Shown here: positions 57,532 through 64,000 of the stretch, in pieces
Layout of the letters: each line of letters starts with the position of its first letter
Position numbering within the stretch: the stretch's first letter is position 1
Assembly (NCBI GenBank): GCA_050246735.1
Contig: JBFWVM010000002.1
Coordinates: 62,001-126,000 of the forward strand
Direction: 5' to 3'
Length of the DNA stretch: 64,000 nt
Source of the DNA: Taklimakanibacter sp050246735
GTDB taxonomy: Bacteria; Pseudomonadota; Alphaproteobacteria; Rhizobiales; Aestuariivirgaceae
The notes under the pieces: generated by a model
The model's input: only the letters and a program-made list of their open reading frames with translations
The model's database searches: none
What the model was told of the DNA's origin: nothing
Program-made: the position numbers and the translations under genes

Positions 57532-58611
57532 ATGCCGCACAACTCAGACAAGCGTCCGCATGCCGACGTCATGGACGAGCTCTGCCGCAGGCTTGGATAT
57601 ATCGCGAGCATCATCCCGCGCGACAGGCCGATCGTCTTTCTCGACTATCCGATGCACGGCAATGTCGGCGATCTTCTCATCCATGCCGGCACCGACCGCT
57701 TTTTCGCCGCTTGCGGCTATCGCGTGATCGGGCATTTCAGCCTCCACGAATTCTGCTTGAGCCACCGTCCGGGCAAGCCGCTCGTCTTCTTCAAGGACTC
57801 GGTGCGCCGCCTCGACGATCTGGCGGCCACGGGAGCGACGATCGTCTTCCAGGGCGGCGGCAATCTCGGCGATCTCTACCGCGATCATCAGATGTTCCGC
57901 GAGCTGGTGATCCGACGCTATCCGCAAGCACCCATCGTCATCCTGCCGCAGTCGGTCCATTTCGATGATCCGGCCAACCGCGCCGCGACGGCCGAGGTCT
58001 TCGCAGGCCATCCGCAGCTCTACATTTTCGCCCGCGACCGCGAATCTCTGGACTTCGCCCGCAATGATTGCAGATGCCCGGCGGCGCTGATGCCGGACAT
58101 GGCCCATGCGCTGTGGGGACACCTGCCGCGCCATCACGGCGGCGACACCCGCCTGTTGAATTTCCGCCGCCGCGACAAGGAGGGGGCCGGGGACCGGACC
58201 GTAGCCGGCAGCACCTTCGATTGGGACGACCTGACGACCGCGGCCGACCGCGGGATGATCCGCCTGCTGCGGAAAATGCAGTCCGTGGACTTCCCTTCCC
58301 GCCACATCCTGCCGAACCATGTCCTGTGGCGCCGGTATCGCGACCATCTGCTGCGCCGTTCGGTCAGGCTGGTGGCCGGCTATGGACGGCTGGTCACCGA
58401 CCGGCTGCACGGGATGATCCTCGGCGCCTTGCTCGACATGCCCGTCACCTGCGAGGACAACAGCTACGGCAAGGTAAGCCGCTATTACAGCGAGTGGCTT
58501 TCAGCGTCCGACCGTATCGACCATCGCCGGCGCCGGCAGATGCCAAAGGCCGGGGCGGCTGCGCCGGCAACAGCATCGGCCATGGGGGAACTGAAGCGAT
58601 ATGGCACCTGA
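57532..58611 (+). CDS. Polysaccharide pyruvyl transferase
   Basis: This 359-residue protein belongs to the PS_pyruv_trans/CsaB-like family that adds pyruvate ketal from PEP to a sugar. It has LDYPMHGNVGDLLIHAGTDRF, IVFQGGGNLGDLYRDHQ, VILPQSVHF and the C-terminal LVTDRLHGMILGALLDMPV, all typical. ATG 57532 is used; the upstream open frame is a shadow of the deacetylase. It gives the polymer extra negative charge, alongside the uronic acid. Confidence 0.9.
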   Translation: MPHNSDKRPHADVMDELCRRLGYIASIIPRDRPIVFLDYPMHGNVGDLLIHAGTDRFFAACGYRVIGHFSLHEFCLSHRPGKPLVFFKDSVRRLDDLAATGATIVFQGGGNLGDLYRDHQMFRELVIRRYPQAPIVILPQSVHFDDPANRAATAEVFAGHPQLYIFARDRESLDFARNDCRCPAALMPDMAHALWGHLPRHHGGDTRLLNFRRRDKEGAGDRTVAGSTFDWDDLTTAADRGMIRLLRKMQSVDFPSRHILPNHVLWRRYRDHLLRRSVRLVAGYGRLVTDRLHGMILGALLDMPVTCEDNSYGKVSRYYSEWLSASDRIDHRRRRQMPKAGAAAPATASAMGELKRYGT

Positions 58612-59464
58612 AATCCTGTTCATCACCACGACCGACGCCGGCGGCGGCCGCGCCGGCGATCTCGCGCGTCTCATGTCGTCCATGACGGCCGGTCTTGCCG
58701 GGCGCGACTGGCGCATGCTGCTCCTCGTTCAGCGCGCGGCGCCGGGAACGAGCCTCGGCATGGCGGTTCCGCCGAATGTCGGGATCGAGGCCATCCCGAA
58801 CCGCATGTCGCTGTCGCAGGCGCGCAATCTTCTCCTCGGCCGGGCGCGTGAGCTCAACCTCCTGTCGCGCCCGACGCTCGTCGCCTTTCCCGACGACGAT
58901 TGCTGGTATCCGGCCGGCGCCCTGGAACGGATCATCAACCTGTTCAGAACCGAGCCGGGTCTCGACTTCTGGTTCTGCGGCTATGCCTCCGCGCCTGTGG
59001 CGCCCGTGCGCGCGCTCTCGATGGACACCAGGCCGCCGTCGGTCTTCAACGTAGCTGCCAAGGCCTCGTCGAACACGATCTTCCTGCGCAGCCGGATCGT
59101 CGAGCGGATCGGCGGCTTCGACGAGGAGCTGGGCGTCGGCACGGCGAACAACGGCGGGGAGGACACCGACTATGCCCTGCGCGCCTATTCCGAAGCGCGC
59201 AAGAGCCGTTTCGTCGATCAGCCGCTGATCGGACATCGCGATCACGATCCCCGTCTCAGGTCGCATTATTTCCGCGGCAGCCTCATCGCCATCGCCCGCC
59301 ATACGGCGAAGCGCCCGGCGAGCGTCGTCCTTCTGCTGCGCAAGCTGCTGGTCGGGAGCGTCCTGGTGGCGACGCGGCGCATGGCGCCGGGCGAATTCAT
59401 GGCGGCGTTGAAGGCGGCATTCACCGCAGTGCCGCAACGCCGGTCGAACGGGGAGACGGCCTAG
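58601..59464 (+). CDS. Glycosyltransferase family 2 (A)
   Basis: This 287-residue GT-A-fold transferase has VAFPDDDCWYPAGALERI with the DxD metal site, RMSLSQARNLLL, and GGEDTDYALRAY as the acceptor-side acidic motif. The N-terminus (LFITTTDAGGGRAGDLARLM) is unusual for GT2. It overlaps the pyruvyl transferase gene by 11 bases and abuts the acyltransferase gene. Sugar specificity is unknown. Confidence 0.85.
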   Translation: MAPEILFITTTDAGGGRAGDLARLMSSMTAGLAGRDWRMLLLVQRAAPGTSLGMAVPPNVGIEAIPNRMSLSQARNLLLGRARELNLLSRPTLVAFPDDDCWYPAGALERIINLFRTEPGLDFWFCGYASAPVAPVRALSMDTRPPSVFNVAAKASSNTIFLRSRIVERIGGFDEELGVGTANNGGEDTDYALRAYSEARKSRFVDQPLIGHRDHDPRLRSHYFRGSLIAIARHTAKRPASVVLLLRKLLVGSVLVATRRMAPGEFMAALKAAFTAVPQRRSNGETA

Positions 59465-59971
59465 ATGCGCAGCCTCAACCAGCTGCTGTGGCTCCAGCGC
59501 TCCCTGGTGAAGCTCAGATGGCTCTATTTCACGAAATTCTGGGGCATGGACATCCATCCGAGCACCGTCATGTCCCTGAGCGTCCGACTCGACAAGACCC
59601 ATCCGAAAGGCGTGCATGTCGGACCCGACAGCTATGTGGCTTTCGACGTCGCGATCCTGGCGCACGACATGGTGCGCGGCCTCTATTGCGACACTTACAT
59701 CGGGGCGCGCTGCTTCATCGGCGCGCGCAGCATCATCCTGCCGGGCGTGCGCGTCGGCGACGGCTCGATCATTGGCTCGGGCAGCGTCGTCACCAGGGAC
59801 GTTCCGCCGGCCGTGATCGCCGCCGGCAATCCGGCGCGCGTCATTCGCCGCAACATAGAAACCGGTCGTTTTGGCCGACTGCGCGGCGTCGATCCGCCGG
59901 CGAGCGGGATGCCGGCTCTGGCCGAAACCGGGCTCGGCCTCGCCGCGCGCGAGGCGGGAGGGTTGCCATGA
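59465..59971 (+). CDS. Hexapeptide-repeat acyltransferase (LbetaH)
   Basis: This 168-residue protein has left-handed beta-helix repeats (GARCFIGARSIILPGVRVGD, then GSIIGSGSVVTRDVPPAVIA) followed by the GNPARVIR signature. It resembles O-acetyltransferases acting on exopolysaccharide sugars. It starts directly after the GT2 gene stop and overlaps the SGNH hydrolase gene by ATGA, so acetyl transfer and removal are encoded together. Confidence 0.88.
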   Translation: MRSLNQLLWLQRSLVKLRWLYFTKFWGMDIHPSTVMSLSVRLDKTHPKGVHVGPDSYVAFDVAILAHDMVRGLYCDTYIGARCFIGARSIILPGVRVGDGSIIGSGSVVTRDVPPAVIAAGNPARVIRRNIETGRFGRLRGVDPPASGMPALAETGLGLAAREAGGLP

Positions 59972-60648
59972 GCTTGCATGCCGCCGTCCTGATCGTCGCG
60001 GCGTCGTTCGGCCTTCAGATCATGGTGGCCGTGCCGGCGGCCGCGCAAGACGCCGAGACCCTGAAGATCGTGACCCTGGGCACGAGTCTGACGGCCAAAG
60101 GCGGCTGGCAGGGCGCTTTGCGCCGGTCGCTCGGCGCCTGCCGCAACAAGACCGTCAGCGTCGTCAATCTGGCCAGGAGCGGGATGACCTCCGAATGGGG
60201 CGTCACCCAGGTAGAAAAGGTGCTGGCCGAGCGCCCCGACATCGTGCTCGTCGAATTCGCCGTCAACGACGCCGCCCTGACCAGGTTCGTGTCGTTTCGT
60301 CGGAGCAGCGCCAACATGGTGGAGATCATTTCCGGTCTGCTGGCCGGCAAGACCAGCCCGGCCGTCTATGTGATGGCGATGAACCCGGTTTCGGGCCTGC
60401 GCGGCATGATCCGGCCGTGGCTCGACGACTATGTCGCGCTCCATGCCGCCATCGCCCGGAAGCTGGGCGCGGGCTTCATCGATCACCGTCCGGCCTGGGC
60501 CAGGCTTTCGCCGGAGGAGATCGACCGGGCGATCCCCGACGGGACGCATCCTGATCCCGAGGTCGCGAGCCGTGTAATGGTGCCGGTCCTGGTCCACGCT
60601 CTCGCCGGCGGCAATTGTTCGGCAGCGAAGACGGAGCGAGGCTATTGA
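59968..60648 (+). CDS. Exported SGNH/GDSL hydrolase
   Basis: This 226-residue protein has a signal peptide (MSLHAAVLIVAASFGLQIMV, cleavage after ...PAAAQ) and a GDSL fold: block I TLGTSLTA (Ser nucleophile in GTS), block III VEFAVND and block V DGTHPDPE with the catalytic Asp-His. It likely esterifies or removes acetyl groups on the polymer in the periplasm. It overlaps the acyltransferase by ATGA and the next GT2 by TTGA. Confidence 0.85.
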   Translation: MSLHAAVLIVAASFGLQIMVAVPAAAQDAETLKIVTLGTSLTAKGGWQGALRRSLGACRNKTVSVVNLARSGMTSEWGVTQVEKVLAERPDIVLVEFAVNDAALTRFVSFRRSSANMVEIISGLLAGKTSPAVYVMAMNPVSGLRGMIRPWLDDYVALHAAIARKLGAGFIDHRPAWARLSPEEIDRAIPDGTHPDPEVASRVMVPVLVHALAGGNCSAAKTERGY

Positions 60649-61526
60649 GCGTTTCCGCCGTCATACCGGTGAAGAACCGGCCGGCGCTGATCATCGCGGC
60701 CGTCAGGAGCTGCCTTGTCCAGACGTGCGTGCCCGACGAGATCGTCATCGTCGATGACGGATCCGACGACGAGACGCCCGAGATCGTCACCGAATTGGCC
60801 CGAGCCGAAGGCCGCATCAAGCTTGTGCGCCGCGCCCTGAGCGGCGGAGCGGCGTCGGCGCGCAACGAAGGAGCCGGGCGGGCGGCGGGCACGTGGCTCG
60901 CCTTTCTCGATTCCGACGACCGCTGGCATGAGGAGAAGCTCGCCCGGCAACTGGCGCTCGCCGATCGCTATCCCGGCGCGCCCGCGATATTCTGCGGCAT
61001 CCGCTATGAATATGTGTCGCGCAAGCCCCGCATCGGCATCCCGCCGCCGCTGGTGACGCATGGCGAACTGGCGGCCTCGAACGTGCTGGCCTCGACCTCG
61101 GCCGCGTTCGTGCGCAAGGACCGGTTCGTTGCCGCCGGGGGATTCGATGCGGCACTGCCCAATTGCGAGGACTGGGACCTGTGGCTGAAGCTCGCCAGGG
61201 TCGCAGCCCTCCCGGTGGTCCAGATGCCTTTGGTCGACTACAGCTTCGAGGCGGCGAACAAGCTGTCGCGCGACGTCGCCAAGCTGCTGCGCGGCCATGA
61301 AGCGGTGTTCGCCCGCATTGCGGCGGAGACCGACGGCGGGAGCCGGGCCCGCTTGTCCGCCCTGCACGATCTGAAGCGGGCCGAGCTCCATATCCGGGTG
61401 ACCGGCGAGGCGATGCAGGCGCTGCGCTATATGTGGTCCGCCCTGTCGACCTCGCCGTCGCCCGAGGTCGTGAAGCGCGCCGCGCATCTCATGGGCCTCC
61501 TCACCATGCATGGAGCGCGCATATGA
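60645..61526 (+). CDS. Glycosyltransferase family 2 (B)
   Basis: This 293-residue GT-A transferase has SAVIPVKNRPALIIAAVRSC, EIVIVDDGSDDETPEI, GGAASARNEGAGRA and the FLDSDDRWHEEKL metal site, with NCEDWDLWLKLA. Start TTG 60645 overlaps the previous stop (TTGA) and gives the standard GT2 N-terminus; TTG 60615 would add ten residues. It overlaps the next gene by ATGA. Sugar unknown. Confidence 0.87.
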   Translation: MSVSAVIPVKNRPALIIAAVRSCLVQTCVPDEIVIVDDGSDDETPEIVTELARAEGRIKLVRRALSGGAASARNEGAGRAAGTWLAFLDSDDRWHEEKLARQLALADRYPGAPAIFCGIRYEYVSRKPRIGIPPPLVTHGELAASNVLASTSAAFVRKDRFVAAGGFDAALPNCEDWDLWLKLARVAALPVVQMPLVDYSFEAANKLSRDVAKLLRGHEAVFARIAAETDGGSRARLSALHDLKRAELHIRVTGEAMQALRYMWSALSTSPSPEVVKRAAHLMGLLTMHGARI

Positions 61527-62836
61527 GCCATGCCGCGTATCAGGCCCTGCCGGCGCCGCAGCGCTCCTTCGCCAGACCCCTGATCGGCGTCGGGCTGCTC
61601 GATCTGCTGCTGATCGTCTATGTCTTCGTGACGCAGTTGTCGATCCGCCGCCTGACCGGAAGCGAGAAGGAAGCGACCGATCCGGCGAAGCTCGATCTGT
61701 CGAACGTCACCAAGATCGGCCTGTGGACACTGGGTCTCGTTTTTGCGGCCTGGATCCTGCGCCGTTATGCCGGCGACCTGTTGCGCGGGCCGATGCGCTA
61801 TATGTTGGTCTTCTTCGGCTGGATGTTCGTCACGACGCTCTGGTCGCCGGAGCCGTTCAAGTCGCTGATCATGGCGGCAAGCCTGCTGTCGGTCATTTTC
61901 GTGTTCCTCGCCTTTGCCGAGGAACGCGGGCTGCCGTTGCTGTTCGACCGGCTGATCCAGATCGAGACGGTCTTCCTGGCCATATCGATCATCCTCTTCT
62001 TTGCCGTTCCCTCTCTGTCCCACATGTTGGCGTGGGATGGTTCGGTCGGCGCGCGGATGAGCGGCATCGGCAGCCATCCGAACCAGACGGGAGTGCTGGC
62101 GACGCTGATCATCGTGGCGCTTTACGCCCGCTGCGACAGCGGCAATCTGTCGAGAGCTTTCAAGGCGGCGGCGGTCGTCGTCGCCCTCGCGACTCTGGTC
62201 CTGACGGAAAGCCGGACCTCGCTGATCGCGGCCGGCATCGGCTGTCTTGCCTTCTTTTTGTTGAAGAACCGCTGGCATGCGGCGTTGATCCCGCTTCTCG
62301 TCTGCCTTGCCGTCGCTTCCGTCCTGGTGGTGAGCCTCGACAACCAGATTTTGGCGGTGTTCGCGCGCTCCGGCGATGTGGAGGAACTGCTCACCGGCAC
62401 CGGCCGCAGCTTCATCTGGGAACTGTCCTGGAAGCTGGTCAAGCAAGCGCCGATCCTGGGCTACGGCTTCAACTCGACCTTTTCGATGTTCATGGACGAA
62501 GCCTACCTGCTGAACGGGGACGTCGGCGTCTATGTCTTCCCGCATTCCCATAATCTGGTGCTGCAGCTGCTTCTGTATGGCGGCGTCATCGCCCTGGCGC
62601 TCTTCGTGCTTCCGATCGCGTCGATCGTCCGGCGCGCCACGGCCACCCGCGATCCGCGCATCGCCGCACTGCTCGCCTGCTATCTGTCCTTCACCATGAC
62701 CGAGTCGGCAGGCTTCTTCCAGTATGCCGACAACATGATCGCGATCCTGGCGCTGGCGGTCGTCGCCGCACAGCTCGCGCCGCCTTTCGCCGGCCGCGCC
62801 CCGGCAGCACGCTATCCCGTGGAGGCGGCGCCATGA
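61523..62836 (+). CDS. O-antigen ligase/polymerase family membrane protein (Wzy-like)
   Basis: This 437-residue protein has about eleven membrane segments and a periplasmic loop with GYGFNSTFSMFMDEAY and HSHNLVLQLLLYGG, the Wzy_C/WaaL-type pattern. It probably polymerises the lipid-linked repeat unit on the periplasmic side. The start overlaps the GT2 stop and the stop overlaps the flippase start, both by ATGA. Confidence 0.87.
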   Translation: MSHAAYQALPAPQRSFARPLIGVGLLDLLLIVYVFVTQLSIRRLTGSEKEATDPAKLDLSNVTKIGLWTLGLVFAAWILRRYAGDLLRGPMRYMLVFFGWMFVTTLWSPEPFKSLIMAASLLSVIFVFLAFAEERGLPLLFDRLIQIETVFLAISIILFFAVPSLSHMLAWDGSVGARMSGIGSHPNQTGVLATLIIVALYARCDSGNLSRAFKAAAVVVALATLVLTESRTSLIAAGIGCLAFFLLKNRWHAALIPLLVCLAVASVLVVSLDNQILAVFARSGDVEELLTGTGRSFIWELSWKLVKQAPILGYGFNSTFSMFMDEAYLLNGDVGVYVFPHSHNLVLQLLLYGGVIALALFVLPIASIVRRATATRDPRIAALLACYLSFTMTESAGFFQYADNMIAILALAVVAAQLAPPFAGRAPAARYPVEAAP

Positions 62837-64000
62837 GGAGCAGGCTGAAATCGGGTTCCGTCCTCCTCGTCGCCAACCTAGCGGAGATGGCGTTCCCCTT
62901 CATCCGCAACGTTCTCCTGGCGCGGCTGCTGTCGCAGGAGAATTTCGGTGTGGCGGTCTCGCTCGCGATGATTGCCGCGCTGGTGGAGATCGGCTTCGAT
63001 TTCGGCGTTCCGGTCTCCGCCGTGCGCTACACCGCAACCGATGATCCCAGGCGCGCGCTGGGCACGCTGCAGACGCTGCAGCTGACCCGCGCCGCGATGA
63101 TCGGCGCGTTGCTCATGGCGATGTCGCCCCTGCTGGCCGTCATCTTCAAGTCTCCGCATGCGACCTGGGCCTATGTCCTGGTCGGGGCGTGCGCGATCCT
63201 GCGCGGCTTCGGCAATCTCGGCGTCAAGCAGGCGATGCGCGACTATGTCTACTGGCCCAATGCCGTCACCATCATCGCGACGCAACTCGCCTGGACTGTG
63301 ACGGTCCTGATAGCGGCATGGATATTGCCCGACTACTGGGCGATGGCCTGGGGGTTGCTGGCCGGCGTGGCGGCATCGGTCGTCTGCTCCCACATGCTGT
63401 CGCGGTTCCGCTGGCGGCTCTCCTGGGACAAGGCGGTTGCCGAGGAGGCGACGTCCTTCGGCAAGCCGCTGGTGCCGAACGGCCTTGTCACCGGCGCGCT
63501 GACGCTCGGCGATCGCGTGTTCATCGGCTGGGCGCTCGGCGTGCACGCGCTCGCCTTCTACAGCGTCGTTTTCGGGACCGCGACCTTGCCGCGCGGCGCC
63601 ATCCTGCGGTTCCTCACCAATCTGTTCGTGCCGGCCTTCGTCAATCGTCCCGCCGATCACCCCTCGGTGAAGAAGAACTGCGCCCGCTGGACGCTCGTCC
63701 TGTCGCTGGTCGCCTTTCTTTACGCCATGGGGTTCATCTTCGTGGGAACTCCTCTGCTGCCTTTGCTGTTCGGCGATGCTTATGCGGCGACGCCCCATCT
63801 CATGGCCCTGATCGGGCTCAACCTGTTCGTCAAGTTCCTCTATCAGCTGCCCTCGCCGATCGCTCTGGCGCATGGGCGCAGCCGCCTGATGCTGGCCTGC
63901 ACCGTGTTCTCCGCCGTAGCACTGGCCGTGGGGGTGGCCGCTGCCCTCGTCTGGCCCTCGATCGACGTCTTCGTCCTGGCGCTCACCATGGCGGAGGTCG
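62833..64000 (+). CDS. Polysaccharide flippase (Wzx/MATE-like), 3'-truncated
   Basis: The frame is open from ATG 62833 to the window end, giving 389 codons. The product starts MRSRLKSGSVLLVANLAEM and has repeated membrane pairs, with FIRNVLLARLLSQENFGVAV, a hallmark of the polysaccharide-biosynthesis/MATE-type flippase family, and GDRVFIGWALGVHALAFYS in the second half. It moves the lipid-linked repeat unit across the membrane. The end lies beyond the window, so the operon continues. Confidence 0.88.
   Translation, partial: MRSRLKSGSVLLVANLAEMAFPFIRNVLLARLLSQENFGVAVSLAMIAALVEIGFDFGVPVSAVRYTATDDPRRALGTLQTLQLTRAAMIGALLMAMSPLLAVIFKSPHATWAYVLVGACAILRGFGNLGVKQAMRDYVYWPNAVTIIATQLAWTVTVLIAAWILPDYWAMAWGLLAGVAASVVCSHMLSRFRWRLSWDKAVAEEATSFGKPLVPNGLVTGALTLGDRVFIGWALGVHALAFYSVVFGTATLPRGAILRFLTNLFVPAFVNRPADHPSVKKNCARWTLVLSLVAFLYAMGFIFVGTPLLPLLFGDAYAATPHLMALIGLNLFVKFLYQLPSPIALAHGRSRLMLACTVFSAVALAVGVAAALVWPSIDVFVLALTMAEV

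Noticed and set aside
1..64000. CRISPR arrays, tRNA or rRNA genes, prophage
   Set aside because: No regularly spaced repeats, cloverleaf-type sequences, rRNA signatures or phage genes were noticed while reading both strands; by-eye reading could miss a lone tRNA.

Overview
This 64 kb window is high-GC DNA with tightly packed operons. Genes often overlap by ATGA or GTGA, and GTG and TTG starts are common. The gene content suggests a soil- or plant-associated alphaproteobacterium, most likely Hyphomicrobiales (Rhizobiales): two BMP-type nucleoside/purine ABC importers, PuuD-type urate hydroxylase, AfuA- and MalK-type ABC systems, and an ExoY-like exopolysaccharide operon. No rRNA, tRNA, CRISPR array, prophage or complete insertion sequence was seen. 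The genus cannot be named from the sequence alone.

Region 1 (1-12.3 kb) is purine and ureide catabolism. It holds the 3' part of xdhB, xdhC, a BMP-family importer (ATPase, two permeases, binding protein), PuuD-type urate hydroxylase, OHCU decarboxylase, guanine deaminase, PuuE-type allantoinase, a REP-associated (RAYT) transposase, and convergent allA. Guanine or (hypo)xanthine can be followed to urate, allantoin and ureidoglycolate. HIU hydrolase and the allantoate-degrading step are not in the window.

Region 2 (12.6-19.1 kb) holds an orphan OPX-type polysaccharide export lipoprotein, an inositol-monophosphatase-family phosphatase, and a divergent AfuA-type ABC importer. The shared intergenic region carries a close match to a PHO box, so this looks like a phosphate-regulated organophosphate or phosphonate uptake module rather than an iron importer.

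Region 3 (19.1-29.4 kb) is a second purine block around a LysR regulator. LysR and a canonical adenine deaminase run leftward. Divergently, a Rieske oxygenase, an atypical adenine-deaminase homologue and a complete second BMP importer run rightward. This is the best candidate for an undescribed pathway, perhaps for N-methylated or otherwise modified purines.

Region 4 (29.4-40.4 kb) is nitrogen and carbon metabolism: a 1016-residue kinase/M23/aminotransferase fusion, an N-formylglutamate-amidohydrolase-like protein, an isochorismatase-fold amidase, a class III aminotransferase, an LLM flavin monooxygenase, a glycerol-kinase-like FGGY kinase with two altered polyol-binding positions, a GlpD-type dehydrogenase and a Nu-class GST.

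Region 5 (40.4-52.8 kb) holds a YbhGFSR-like efflux operon with a divergent TetR regulator and an 18-bp perfect palindrome between them, a methionine gamma-lyase/cystathionine gamma-synthase-family enzyme, and a DeoR-regulated sugar/polyol ABC importer with GlpR-like operators.

Region 6 (53-64 kb, continuing past the end) is an exopolysaccharide operon preceded by an AT-rich leader with several dyads. It encodes a priming sugar transferase, UDP-glucose/GDP-mannose dehydrogenase, GT4 and two GT2 glycosyltransferases, a polysaccharide deacetylase, pyruvyl transferase, hexapeptide acyltransferase, SGNH hydrolase, O-antigen-ligase/polymerase-type protein and a flippase.
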